Shown here piece by piece: positions 52,923 through 64,000 of a DNA stretch of 64,000 nucleotides. The DNA is taken from assembly GCA_963580285.1 (NCBI GenBank), contig OY757014.1:100504072-100568071 (forward strand), in the 5' to 3' direction. This DNA comes from Lucinisca nassula (Eukaryota > Mollusca > Bivalvia > Lucinida > Lucinidae). The notes beneath the pieces were generated by a model. The model had not been told where the DNA came from, did no database searches, and saw only the letters and a list, made by a program, of their open reading frames with translations. A program made the position numbers and the translations under genes. Numbering within the stretch: position 1 is the first letter of the stretch; each line of letters opens with the position of its first letter.

Positions 52923-52949
52923 AAAATGTAGTTTATCATGTTTATAGCG

Positions 52950-53248
52950 GTTTTGTTTGAACTGAGGTTTAATGTCCCCGTCAACTCTATTTAGGTCATT
53001 TTGGAGACGCTTCTTCCAATTTTGTTGGACTTTTACCCGACATTGAGATGAAATGACATCTCAAGCCCTGCCCCCAATGAAACTAAAAGTCTTATATGCA
53101 GTAGGCGGTCTGACTCACACCGCTTTACCTGGGCAGGCTTAGTCCTTCTAAGCGGTTTACCAGTACTCATGTGTGGTCAGTTTCAGCTCTGCGTGGACGC
53201 ACCATGCAGCCCAATCTATTTCTCCAAGTCCCTATGTGCGGGGGCGAG
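52950..53248 (-). repeat. Family C copy 6
   Basis: Full-length, from GTTTGAACTGAGGTTTAATG to CTATGTGCGGGGGCGAG. 53251-53300 repeats part of its head (GGTTTTACCAGTACTCATGT). Confidence 0.85.
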
Positions 53249-53703
53249 AATTTATAGCGGTTTTACCAGTACTCATGTGGGTCAGTTTTAGCTCTGCGAA
53301 CCCAGGACCTCTCGTATACAGTAGAAACACTCTACCGACTGAGATACCGGGCCACATCTTCGACCTTTTACATCCCCCACCCCCTGCCTAATGAGATTCG
53401 TCCCGAAAACCTAACTTCTATCCAGTCTGGCTATGGGACTTTCATGTTCAGATTTTTCAAAGTATCGCTTCGAAAACTCTGCCTCAACTGCTCATTTTTT
53501 TCTGGCAAATCAGGTCAAAGATTTATTCAGGGCCCCGTTACTCAGAGTATGAGCATTAAACAAGCATCCATTTAAAACACACAGCAAAAGGCAGCGGCGA
53601 TGAACAAAAAAATAGCATGTACATGTATAATGGAATAGTAAAAAGAGAATTCGGAAATTCGGACATATCTGCCAAGTACTGTTGTGATTCAAAAGATTAT
53701 GAA

Positions 53704-53843
53704 GTTTGATTTTAGGTTTAACGACCCCGTCAACACTGTAAAGGTCATTTTGGAGACGTTGTTTCCAATTTCGTGGGACTTTTAACCGACAATGAGATTA
53801 AATGACATCTCAAGCCCTGCCGCCCAATGAAACCAATAGCGTT
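53704..53843 (-). repeat. Family C copy 7, partial
   Basis: Tail and middle (GTTTAACGACCCCGTCAACA ... CCGCCCAATGAAACCAATAG); head absent. Confidence 0.85.
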
Positions 53844-53849
53844 TATACA

Positions 53850-54713
53850 AATTGCCAGGCTGCCTACGTCATGAAAAGGAAAAACCGATATCTTTAAATA
53901 TCACCATGCGGTCACGTGATGACTTTCGGACAAACATTTAACACAGGTGTATTCTTTCATATCCAAAATGGTTAATTTTCAGATGAAAATTTGTGATACA
54001 GGTCTTATTTATTCGTCAAATATAGATTGTAGGTACTCGTTAGAACCGCCTCATAGAGGCGAATCTAACGAGTACCAAAAACCTATGGCTTGGAGCAGAA
54101 ATAAGGATAATATTGAATACCCCTGTAAACTCTGCATTGTTTTCTGTGTTTATAAAGTGTGGATTATTGAGGTGTTCATTTCACGGACTTAATTCACGAA
54201 AATGGCCGAAACTAGCTAGTCTGGCCCAGAAAACTGTACACTCCTAAAATGCCGAGAAAACTACACCTGAAAATGTCATCTTCTTATGTTGTCTGTTGAT
54301 CGTATTGCAAACTTTTTAAAACTGTTTTTGGTCCACATTGTTTGCCAAAAAAAAAAAAATGAGTTTTGAAGTAACCGGCAGACGACAAAGCAGACGACAA
54401 TTCTCGTGATTGGCGTCCCACGGGTTAAGTTCTTAGGTGTATTCTTAACCCTTTTATAGAACGATGGATACACACAGGTCAATTGATACATGCACCTGCA
54501 TTGCTGTGAAATCAAAATTTTTGGATAACTGATATTGCATTATTATCAATGCTGTTATTATTATTATTAATATTTTATCATGACCATCTGTTTTATATAA
54601 CCACAAAGAAACAAAAGAAACCCAAAAAACAGCAACAACAGTTTTTTTACAAGAAAACAATGAAGAAAACCCATCCTTACTTTTCTCAGATCCAAACAAA
54701 TTTGCATGAAATG
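53850..54713. repeat. Hairpin repeat and noncoding sequence
   Basis: About 54018-54078 is a hairpin: GTACTCGTTAGAACCGCCTC against GAGGCGAATCTAACGAGTAC. The rest of the stretch shows no gene; there is an A-run at 54346-54358 and AT-rich sequence to 54713. Confidence 0.7.
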
Positions 54714-55162
54714 CGGCCCCGCCCTTCTGAGATTGAAGAAATAGATAGGCTACATAATGCTTCCACGCTGAACTGAAACCGACCGCACACGATTACTGGT
54801 AAACCGCTTAGAGGATCTTAGTCTGCCCAGGCAAAGCAATGCGAGTCGGTCCGTCCATGCTTATTAGGGCCCCGCACTGAAAGTGTGGTGCCCTATAGTA
54901 ATCACTCTGTCCGTCCGTCTGTCTGTCTGTCTGTCTGTCCGTCTGTCCGTCCACAAATTTCTGATAGCGCTGCCGGGGCCCTTGTCAGTTTCACTGACAG
55001 CTCTAGTAAATCCTATTGGTTTCATTGGGCGACAGAGCTTGAGATGTCATTTCATTTCAATGTCGGGTAAAAGTGTCACAAAGTTGGAAGCAACGTCTCC
55101 AAAACGACTTATACAGTGTTGACGCGGACGTTAAACATCAAACAAACAAACAAACAAACAAA
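54714..55162 (+). repeat. Family C copy 8, interrupted by a 140-bp insert
   Basis: Head 54714-54866 and the rest 55007-55162 form one repeat. The 140-bp insert (54867-55006, GGGCCCCGCACTGAAAG to GACAGCTCTAG) contains a (CTGT)n/(CCGT)n tract. TA lies on both sides, so a TA duplication is possible. The insert's right end (complement CTAGAGCTGTCA) matches the start of the element at 51354. Confidence 0.82.
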
Positions 55163-55374
55163 TGAAATGCTGAACCCTATTTTCTGGGAAAAAATAAGAT
55201 CTGACATCAGATAAGACCAAAATATGCAGATAAAATGACAGACAGTGAAGATCCTGATTAGACTGAGAAGAAGCAGTCTGAACCGGGTCGGCACTGTTTG
55301 CTTAGACCAGGACTGTCTGAAATCTTAGGATCATTTCTGTAGATGTGAAAAAAAAAATAATAATAAATATCCAG

Positions 55375-55545
55375 GCTTGTAAGAGCGCTGACTCATTAAG
55401 CCACCAACACTGTGGTTCAAGTCTTGCTCAGACCATATGTGAGAGGAACGAACAGTAGTTTTTCTCTGGGTACTCCGTTTTCGCTCACAAGCTGGAAATA
55501 AGTCAAATAATTTTGAAAGGACCGTAAAACCGAACAAAAAATTTA
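55375..55545 (+). repeat. SINE B relative, 5'-truncated
   Basis: AAGAGCGCTGACTC, GTGGTTCAAGTC (box B) and TTTTTCTCTGGGTACTCCG as in SINE B, but with a different 3' end, TCAAATAATTTTGAAAGGAC. That end also occurs in the split SINE at 61944-62010. Confidence 0.7.
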
Positions 55546-55750
55546 CTGGACACCACGAAAACGGACTTTTACCTCTGAACATGAAAAAATTAGTGAAAAA
55601 ACGCAAAGCGATAATGGTTTCACCTGTCAGATTATGCATTTACACGCATTTCGTACACATTTGTTTGTCCGAAATTGATGACGTCACAGGCTGCTAAAAT
55701 TAGTGCCGTCTATTAATAGTGCATTATTGGATTTCGTATAAACGCTATAT

Positions 55751-55912
55751 GGTTTATAAGCATGGACGGGCGGCCGACTCGCACCGCGTTGCCTGGGCAG
55801 GCTTAGATCCTCTAAGCGGTTTACCAGTAGTCGTGTGCGGGTCGGTTTCAGCTCGCGGAAGCATCATGCAGCCAATGTATTTCTTCAAGCCCTGATGGGC
55901 GGGGGTGGGGGG
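55751..55912 (-). repeat. Family C copy 9, head half
   Basis: CATGGACGGGCGGCCGACTC through AGCCCTGATGGGCGGGGG; the tail half is missing. Confidence 0.82.
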
Positions 55913-56121
55913 GGCACTGAACTGCAGTATAAAAGTCTATGAATGTTGTGGATGAAATGACAAACACTATGGTTAAAAAATCTTATTTTTCCTTAGTTTA
56001 CTGTACACACGCACGCTTGACTGATTACTTTTTGCCACACAAGACTGCGCATGCGCAGCGTTACCAAGGAAGTTAATCAGCCTAAACTCATCTATACTGT
56101 CCGACAGTATAGAAGAAGAAG

Positions 56122-56152
<31 letters not shown>

Positions 56153-56161
56153 CTTCTTCTC
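56122..56161. repeat. (CTT)n microsatellite
   Basis: About thirteen CTT repeats immediately after GAAGAAGAAGA, so the edge can form a small hairpin. Confidence 0.92.
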
Positions 56162-56575
56162 TATTAAATCATATTATGCCGATTACTAAATTTCGTTTAA
56201 ATATACACGTGTAGCTTTTTAAAAAATCTTAGAAAGCCTTCCGTAGACAAGTTATAGGATACAGCGGTCTTGAACAGTTCTGCGTTGTGTTATCCAGGGT
56301 CCGACACTGGCTGCAAAACTGCATCTGGTAAGGAAATCACGACGACCATACTGACATTGACCAACCGTGAGCATTTGTATACCCACAATTCCAAACAACT
56401 TATTAGAAACCATATTACCGCTGATAGGTGACTTTTGTTTCAAATACAGCTAAGCACGGGACATGTCAAGACACTGCCCAGTGAATCCCCGTTAGGAATG
56501 ACAAAAAGTCTGTTCTAATATCAACATAGACAACTGAAAAACTATCTTAACATGTCGGTACAGTTATGTGGTTAT

Positions 56576-56795
56576 GTTTGTTTGTTTGAGGGAGGTTTAA
56601 CGTTCCCGTCAACACTATTTGGGTCATTTTGGAGACGCTGCTTTCAATATTGTGGGACTTTTACCCGACATTGAGATAAAATGTCATTATATGCACGGAC
56701 GGTCCAACTCGCACCACTTTGCCTGGGCGGGCTATGACCCACTAAGCGGTTTACTCGGTTTACCACTACTCATGTACGGTCGATTTCTGCTCAGC
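56576..56795 (-). repeat. Family C copy 10
   Basis: GTTTGTTTGAGGGAGGTTTAACG ends the tail; GCTTTCAATATTGTGGGAC and CTAAGCGGTTTACTC follow. Middle partly deleted. Confidence 0.8.
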
Positions 56796-56835
56796 GTTAA
56801 CCATTTATACCTCCTTTACTTAAACGCATAACAAA

Positions 56836-57826
56836 CGCAAAATCAAAGCACTAAGAGTACTGGTGGGTCTATTGTCGCTGATTATAGGTCGGAAAAAGTC
56901 CTGGACTGTAATTTAAACTGCTTAATTTACCCTTGAAATCCGATTTTTAAGTATATAGTGCAAATCTTGATCAGACGCCGCATTCTGTGGCGTCTGGTCT
57001 GGGTCTTCACTGTTTGCCAAGCCCAACCTATGATTCCAAGATAACCCTCTTACACAACACTATGACCTCAGTCACTGCGGCTGTTTACTATAAAAAAAGT
57101 AATTCGGACAAGTCTGTGATAGTCACGTGGACTGAAGAGCTTTTCTGCTTAGGAATTTTGGGAAATCGGAAAAGGAGCTCTTCACGAAAACACGCCTATA
57201 TAATTTTGACCCCCTTGAACCCCACTTTTATATAGTGAAACCGGGGTTTACAGGGGTAAACCTTATTTTTCATATTTCTGCCCATATACACAGATTCTGG
57301 GTATACTTCTTAGAACCGCGCGTTCACACAATCTATTTTTGAGCAGAAATATAAAAAGTATCAGATATTTTTTTTTCTGAAATTTTTCATTTTTTGGAAG
57401 ATTGTTTATCAATCGACATAAAGATATAAATATTAGTGCTGGAGTCCACGTGACTATCACTGATTTGTAGGAATCCACGCAGATTATTTATAGAATTTTA
57501 TCGCAGTGAGGTCAGCGTGTTAACGTGAAAAGGTTAACTGTAAAATCTGGGCAGGAATCATGGGTTTGGCTAGGCAAACAGTGTAGACCCAGATCAGACG
57601 CCACAGAACGCGGCGTCTGATTAGGGTCTTCGCTGTTTGCTTAGAGTATAGGAATTTAAGGATCAGGCGCAGAAAAACGCAGCGTCTGATCATGGTCTAA
57701 ACTGTTTGCTTTCAGTAAAGGAGTTTAAGGGTTAAACGAAACAGTCCACGCTCAGGCCCATTTTTCCTAACTACACCCAGAGACAATCGACCCACCAGTA
57801 CTCTCAGTGCTTTGATTGTTTTTAGG
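56836..57826. repeat. About 1-kb region with decayed inverted ends and GACGCC hairpins
   Basis: AAATCAAAGCACTAAGAGTACTGGTGGGTC-type sequence at the left is reversed at the right (GACCCACCAGTACTCTCAGT ... GCTTTGATTG). Inside are three short hairpins, AGACGCCGCATTCTGTGGCG (56973), AGACGCCACAGAACGCGGCG (57597) and a weaker one near 57660, each followed by GGGTCTTCACTGTTTGC-type sequence. A fourth is at 60071. Confidence 0.6.
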
Positions 57827-57963
57827 GTAAAATTTTCAATTTATTTTAATAGGCACGTTTTCGTAAAGTCTGCTGATCAACCCTACTGTTTGTCATGGCA
57901 TATGTTGAGAAATATTCGTCTCTGCACATGCGCTTGAAGTTCTGAGCTCAAAACCTAAACAAC

Positions 57964-58106
57964 GGGCCTCCGTGGCCTAGTGGTTAAGAGCGCTGACTCT
58001 TGAACATTAGGTCTCTCACCGCTGTGGTTCGAGCCTCGCTCGGGTCACATGTAAGACGCCAAGTTCTGCAACGGAAGGTCAGGTGGTTTTTCTCCGGGTA
58101 CTCCGG
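57964..58106 (+). repeat. SINE B, copy 2, 5' part (interrupted)
   Basis: tRNA-like head GGGCCTCCGTGGCCTAGTGG with box B GGTTCGAGCC, running to TTTTTCTCCGGGTACTCCGG. The sequence resumes after the foldback element at 61940 with CCGGTTTTCGCCCAC, exactly where the uninterrupted copy at 46813 continues. Confidence 0.88.
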
Positions 58107-59427
58107 TAGTAGTAAGGGCGTCACTTGGGCGCCATGGACTGCGCATGCGCAGCATTTGTATCACTTCCAGTGAAACGTAAGCGAAACGATGACGAAACTA
58201 CCCTAAATATCGGACGAGTGTTCGAATGACGTAAATTACCGTAAGTATCCTAAATGTTGAGGCGAAAGATGTTCCCGCGGATTGGCAAAGTTCGCCGTCC
58301 CCGATTTGGTCGGGGTGATCGGGGTCTACCCCGTTCGCTCGAGCGATCCTATCCCAATATTTAGGGAGATACTACCCTGTATAGTATTGATGAAATTAAT
58401 TCTCTCACCCGCAAACCAATTATCGCCTCGAAAACCGGGAAACAATGGAAGGTGTTGGAAGAGCTCGACTCGATGCGAGAAACTAGTAATGGACCGCGTC
58501 CCGGAAAAAAAAAGTTTGGTTCGTTCGATTTGAGGTTTCACGTCCCCGTCAACGCCGTATAGATCATTTTGGGGACGTTGCTGACTGTATCCTGACTATA
58601 CCCCCACTGTATCCTGACTGTATCCTGACTGTATCCCCATTGTATCCTGACTGTACCCCCCGCTGTATCCTCACTGTATCCCACTATACCCTGACTTATT
58701 GAATGCTCAGAGACCAAGGACTTATATCTGATGGGGTTGTCGTCGCTATCCGGCGGTGGAGTTATTGCGGATGGGAAGAAATAACACTGACCACTCCTTA
58801 GTTTTTGCTTTAGCCGTTTCCAGTAGTGCTTTACCGTATCGTAGATCTGAGATATGAGGCCCTTTTATGAGTGGCAGGATGAGAAATTACCCCTACGGAC
58901 CCCCCAAAGACGGGGATGGCTGAATGTTTCTATTAACAATGAACAAGAACATATGTGATTATAGGATGGGGAATTGAATGGTTTTTGAGATATATGGCCT
59001 ATTATGAAGTTGAGTCCTATCATAAGGAACAAGAATATATATGGTTAATTAGTGGGGGATCTGAACAGTTTCTGAGATATATGGATTTTAATGAAGTAAA
59101 TGGGTGGGGCATGGCCCATGGTACCCCGGGGGCCCTCGTGCTGGTGTCACTGATCGCGTCTTATCACAAGGAACAACAATATATATGGTTTAAGGGTTGG
59201 GGCTCTTAACAGTTTCTCAGATATATGGTCTTTTGTGAAGTCAAGGGGTGAAGCATGGCCCGGGTATGCCCTGGGTGACCCCTAGGTTGGTGTCACTGAA
59301 TCAGTCTTACCATAAGGAACAAGAATATATATGGTTTATGGGTGGGAATCTCAATGGTTTCTGAGATAAATGACATTTAATGAAGTGGAGAGGGTGGGGC
59401 ACGTACCCGGCACATCCCGGTGTTAAA

Positions 59428-59624
59428 CGCGTGTTAAACGAAACGACGTCGTTTTAACGTTGTACGCGCGGCGTTTGACAGTAGTTATATCCTAAATGTT
59501 GGACTGGAAGGGCGCTGCTGCCAGTGCACGGCAGCAGCGCCCTTCCAGTCCAACATTTAGGATATAACTACTGTCAAACGCCGCGCGTACAACGTTAAAA
59601 CGACGTCGTTTCGTTTAACACGCG
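59428..59624. repeat. Perfect palindrome, 95-bp arms, 7-bp centre
   Basis: Arms 59428-59522 and 59530-59624 are exact reverse complements around AGTGCAC, from CGCGTGTTAAACG to CGTTTAACACGCG. It is CpG-rich (AAACGACGTCGTTTTAACG) compared with its surroundings. Confidence 0.95.
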
Positions 59625-59737
59625 CAAGAATTCGCGTGAACGGCTGACCGACTGCCCCTGACCAAACGGAGCTAACCCCGATCGAGCGCGTATATCGCTC
59701 CGCCTCCGCTATGCCCTCAGTCGTTGGTCGGTTATAA

Positions 59738-59937
59738 AAATGACATCTCGAGCCCTGTCGCCCGATGAAACCAATAGGGTTTATTAGCGCGAACTGACAG
59801 ACTCTCACCGCGGTTCCTGGACAGGCTTAGATCCTCTAAGCGGTTTACGAGTACTAGTGCGCGGACCGGATTCAACTCTGCGTGGAAGCGTAATGCAGCC
59901 CCTATATTTCTTTAAGCCCCTATGGGCGGGGGCCGAG
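59738..59937 (-). repeat. Family C copy 11, in the loop of the foldback element
   Basis: TGACATCTCGAGCCCTGTCG through CCCCTATGGGCGGGGGCC; the tail is missing. Confidence 0.82.
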
Positions 59938-61939
59938 ACTTTTGGTTTAAGAGTTACAACAGGCGGCTACTATATTTAGTTTTCTTTTTCACATCTGACA
60001 CTTAGTTCATTGATTAACCCATTGGATGCGGGAAACCCCGAAAGGAGTACCTTGGCAAACAGTGCTGGCCCAGATCAGACGTCGCAGAACGTGGGGTCTG
60101 ATCAGGGCCTACACTATACACATCCGCATACACTCACACCTACAAACGCGCACAAACTGATTCAAACCCAAATATAATATGAAAAGTTTTTAACAAAATC
60201 CGACTTTCACTCTCCTATCAGACAATGAACTCTTAAAAGTAAAATCTATGTTAACAATGACTACGACGCATACCGATTGATTGCTATTAAAAGCCGACCT
60301 ATACTGTGAACAAATGACAGCCTCGTATGAAATCGGCGAAGAAAACGTAAAGATTGTAGTAAAAAACTTCATTCTCAAACGAATCCGCAAAAAGAAAACA
60401 CAAAGCGTTGCGTTCCAGGTAGGATAGGAAGGTTTCTTAAACCATATATATTCTTGTTCCTTATTATATGATGCATTAAGTGACACCAACCTGGAGGTCC
60501 TCCGGGATATGCCGGGGACATGCCCCGACCCCTCCACTTCATAAAAGGCCATTTATCTCAGAAACCATTTAGATCCCCACCCCTAAACCATATATATTCT
60601 TGTTCCTTATGATAACCTGTGGGTCCCCCGGGATGTGCCGGGTACGTGCCCCACCCTCTCCACTTCATTAAATGTCATTTATCTCAGAAACCATTGAGAT
60701 TCCCACCCATAAACCATATATATTCTTGTTCCTTATGGTAAGACTGATTCAGTGACACCAACCTAGGGGTCACCCAGGGCATACCCGGGCCATGCTTCAC
60801 CCCTTGACTTCACAAAAGACCATATATCTGAGAAACTGTTAAGAGCCCCAACCCTAAACCATATATATTGTTGTTCCTTGTGATAAGACGCGATCAGTGA
60901 CACCAGCACGAGGGTCCCCCGGGGTACCATGGGCCATGCCCCACCCATTTACTTCATTAAAATCCATATATCTCAGAAACTGTTCAGATCCCCCACTAAT
61001 TAACCATATATATTCTTGTTCCTTATGATAGGACTCAACTTCATAATAGGCCATATATCTCAAAAACCATTCAATTCCCCATCCTATAATCACATATGTT
61101 CTTGTTCATTGTTAATAGAAACATTCAGCCATCCCCGTCTTGGGGGGGTCCGTAGGGGTAATTTCTCATCCTGCCACTCATAAAAGGGCCTCATATCTCA
61201 GATCTACGATACGGTAAAGCACTACTGGAAACGGCTAAAGCAAAAACTAAGGAGTGGTCAGTGTTATTTCTTCCCATCCGCAATAACTCCACCGCCGGAT
61301 AGCGACGACAACCCCATCAGATATAAGTCCTTGGTCTCTGAGCATTCAATAAGTCAGGGTATAGTGGGATACAGTGAGGATACAACGGGGGGTACAGTCA
61401 GGATACAATGGGGATACAGTCAGGATACAGTGGGGGTATAGTCAGGATACAGTCAGCAACGTCCCCAAAATGATCTATACGGCGTTGACGGGGACGTGAA
61501 ACCTCAAATCGAACGAACCAAACTTTTTTTCCGGGACGCGGTCCATTACTAGTTTCTCGCATCGAGTCGAGCTCTTCCAACACCTTCCATTGTTTCCCGG
61601 TTTTCGAGGCGATAATTGGTTTGCGGGTGAGAGAATTAATTTCATCAATACTATACAGGGTAGTATCTCCCTAAATATTGGGATAGGATCGCTCGAGCGA
61701 ACGGGGTAGACCCCGATCACCCCGACCAAATCGGGGACGGCGAACTTTGCCAATCCGCGGGAACATCTTTCGCCTCAACATTTAGGATACTTACGGCGTA
61801 ATTACGGTAATTTACGTCATTCGAACACTCGTCCGACATTTAGGGTAGTTTCGTCATCGTTTCGCTTACGTTTCACCGGAAGTGATACAAATGCTGCGCA
61901 TGCGCAGTCCATGGCGCCCAAGTGACGCCCTTACTACTT

Positions 61940-62010
61940 CCGGTTTTCGCCCACCTCTGATTAACGATCGGCTCGATATGAGTTAAATAATCTTGAAAGG
62001 GCCGTAACCC
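61940..62010 (+). repeat. SINE B, copy 2, 3' part
   Basis: Continues the SINE broken at 58106: CCGGTTTTCGCCCACC, then AATAATCTTGAAAGGGCCGT as in the copy at 55375-55545. C-rich and A-rich tracts follow (to about 62055). Confidence 0.82.
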
Positions 62011-62055
62011 CCCCCCCCCCCCCCCCCCGCAAAAAAAAAAACAAACAAAAAAACT

Positions 62056-62479
62056 TAAACATGAATGTTAATATTGACGTAGTCAATATTCAATTTCGTT
62101 ATGGCCTTTCAAACAAATTTGAAATGTTTAAGCATTTAAACTTCAAGCGCCTGTGATCTTTCCGACATTATTCTTCAAGAGCATTTGCTCAGGTTTACAA
62201 CATTTTTTTGCAGTTTAATTTCAATCTGATTTGGCATTTACATGTTCAAGTGTTTACATCAGTGACCAGCCTTGTAGCCTGTTGTGTAAACTAAATATGG
62301 GAGAGTTAAGGATGGAGTTATTCTTGGTGATTGTTGCGTCTTTAAGACACCAGTTTGCACAAAACATACATTTTTCTTCATGGCTCCCAGTGAAATCTGC
62401 CTTATAGTGCAGATTTTACTAATAATCATAGAATAAATCAAGTATTTTAACAGCAGTACATGAAATGTAGTTTGTATAT
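62056..62479. other. Noncoding, nothing recognised
   Basis: AT-rich sequence with no supported ORF or clear repeat. Confidence 0.4.
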
Positions 62480-62996
62480 TTCGTCGACAGTCGTATCAAT
62501 CAGACTAGGATACCATCGACGGTCGTATTTCTAATAATCGACATCCGTATCCCGACATTTTTCAAAGGTCTATAAAAACTCCCAGAGTGCATGAATTTTG
62601 TCAAACCCACGTTGTTGTCGAAGCGTAAATGGTAGATAAAATATATATGGTGTTTTATTGCTTTCCTACTTTTCATAAAGCATTAGATTAATGAAATTCT
62701 GTGAAAACTGATTTTTTTCTCGAAAGAACCGGTATTTTATAGTGTTTTTCAGACTCACGACTCTCTATAAGTGAACAGACAATTATCAGCTTGTCTCTTT
62801 AAAACACCGACATCGTTTGTAAATGTTTAAACTAACGTTTTCGCCTCTCCAAGTGCATCAAAATCGAAGACCCCCCTCTGTCGACATCCGTACTGCTCGG
62901 TCGAAAGCCGTATTTCTCGGTCGACAGCAGCTTTACACAGTACCGGCTCGGTCGACAACACAGGTATAGAAAATGGTATTACCCCCGTGTTTAACA
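62480..62996 (-). repeat. GTCGACCGAG dispersed repeat, copy 2 (inverted)
   Basis: Reverse complement of the repeat at 46233-46775. The outer 130 bp (62870-62996, containing CTGCTCGGTCG and ACCGGCTCGGTCGACAAC) are almost identical. The centre is divergent. Confidence 0.78.
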
Positions 62997-63094
62997 ATTA
63001 CATGTATTTCATCGATTTGGTTAAATATTAATAGCTTATTCTACAGTGTTTTGTAAAATACAGAATTTTATTGTACGAGTCTTCGACCTGCCGC

Positions 63095-63475
63095 CACCCC
63101 CTTTAGAATTGGAAGTAACACCTCAAGTAACCCTCCCCCTTTTTTTGTTTTTTCAAAAAGTGACCAATTTCTTGAAAACTGTTCAGATCCCCACCCATAA
63201 ACAATATATATTCTTATTGCTTATGATAAGGGGCTTTAAGTGACTTGCATCTTGAGACCCTGGGGGCATGCCCCACCCCTGCATTACATAAAATGCATCA
63301 AATATCAGAAACTGTTCAGATCCTCTCCCATAAACCATATATTTTCTTGTGATAAGGGGCATTTAGTTACATAGATCTTTGGACACCGTAGGTTAAATTG
63401 AGGGCCTCACCCCCTTTAGAAATGGTTAAGCATTCCACCCATTAACCATATATTTTCTCCTGACCTTTTAGCTCA
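63095..63475 (+). repeat. 145-bp-type units, isolated group
   Basis: Two or three units related to the Helentron array (AACAATATATATTCTTATTG, CATGCCCCACCCCTGCATTA, ACTGTTCAGATCC). TTTTAGCTCATCTAAGGC follows at 63467. Confidence 0.7.
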
Positions 63476-63645
63476 TCTAAGGCTTTATCTTGGCTAAATA
63501 TAACTGAAAATTCAAACTCAAAATTTTCCAACTGATCTTCAAGAGTCAGGAATGTGATTAAGGACCACTTGGTCATACAGTCAAATGCTAAAAATAATCA
63601 ATGCTTGCTGTCAGGTGAGCGTCTTCAGGACCATTGGTCCTCTGG

Positions 63646-64000
63646 TTTATTTGATGTTGTTTATGGTCAGATGCATTCAATGACACACACAATAATGCCC
63701 CAGACCCCTGCCCTGCCCATTTCATATTATCAAAATCCAAATATTTAAAAAAATATTGAGATACCCATCCTGAACATATATATCTGATGCTAGTGTGTCT
63801 CCCAGGGGTCATGCAGCTATATTGGCAAAGTCAAACAGGCGGGGGCATCTGTGTACTTTGGACACATTTCTATTGTTTTCTTCGTTTGATTTAAATATGT
63901 TTAAACTCATTGCCTGTTTATCCAAATGCCAGAAATAACTAAACTCTTGAACTGATGGAAACAATAATCTAACCTATAAACATGAAATAAGAATGTTCAT
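63646..64000 (-). repeat. Inverted copy of the 13734-14087 repeat
   Basis: Near-perfect reverse complement of 13734-14087. It reaches the window edge and probably continues beyond it. Confidence 0.85.

Larger units (their letters stand above)
58107..61939. mobile_element. 3.8-kb foldback element with 1.3-kb inverted arms, inserted in SINE B
   Basis: Arms 58107-59420 and 60628-61939 are near-identical reverse complements; tips are TAGTAGTAAGGGCGTC and its complement. CCGG occurs on both sides (58103-58106 and 61940-61943) while the SINE has it once, so CCGG is the target duplication. The arms hold a family C/SINE B tail fragment, a TGTATCCTGAC minisatellite (about 58585-58690) and several 145-bp-type units (GGAACAAGAATATATATGG). 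The 1.2-kb centre holds a perfect palindrome, a family C fragment and one more 145-bp-type unit. No transposase is seen, so it is non-autonomous. Confidence 0.9.

Overview
The window is animal nuclear DNA that consists almost entirely of transposable elements and repeats. No host gene could be recognised. Two Ty3/gypsy retrotransposons, a Helentron with a C-terminal endonuclease, tRNA-headed SINEs whose 3' module contains GGGACGTTAAAC, and repeats of the TTTTAGCTCACCTGAGC type all point to a mollusc, probably a marine bivalve. That assignment is inferred from repeat style and was not checked against a database.

Layout. (1) 1-8784: a gypsy element on the minus strand with gag, pol and a 3' accessory zinc-finger ORF. 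Gag and Pol are joined by a textbook -1 frameshift heptamer. Its other LTR lies outside the window. (2) 8785-13733: repeats and a 5'-truncated non-LTR retrotransposon. (3) 13734-15735: a dispersed repeat and a 1.65 kb foldback element. (4) 15732-about 31000: a Helentron region. It holds three head-to-tail 5' segments, two of them cut short, then a coding block: 8-residue-repeat/cysteine-protease ORF, DUF6570-like ORF, and HUH Rep + Pif1-type helicase + EEP endonuclease. The block carries an in-frame stop and a 1-nt frameshift. (5) 34311-44391: a complete, young gypsy element of 10,081 bp. It has 1,036-bp LTRs with six differences, a TTAT target duplication, gag, pol and a second 3' zinc-finger ORF. 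(6) 44396-58106: a dense field of SINEs, inverted-repeat elements and palindromic satellites, several with readable target-site duplications and nesting. (7) 58107-61939: a 3.8 kb foldback element with 1.3 kb inverted arms, inserted into a tRNA-SINE with a CCGG duplication and containing a perfect 95-bp-arm palindrome. (8) 61940-64000: the rest of that SINE and more repeats. The last 355 bp are an inverted copy of 13734-14087.

The most interesting signals are these. Both gypsy elements carry an accessory C2H2-type ORF after pol, and in each a plausible 3' splice site lies just before an internal ATG, as expected for an env-like spliced subgenomic message. The -1 frameshift site is very well formed. 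The Helentron ORF set includes a protease resembling viral tegument deubiquitinases, and its 5' region is in a truncated tandem array. The SINE families have different heads but a common 3' module.
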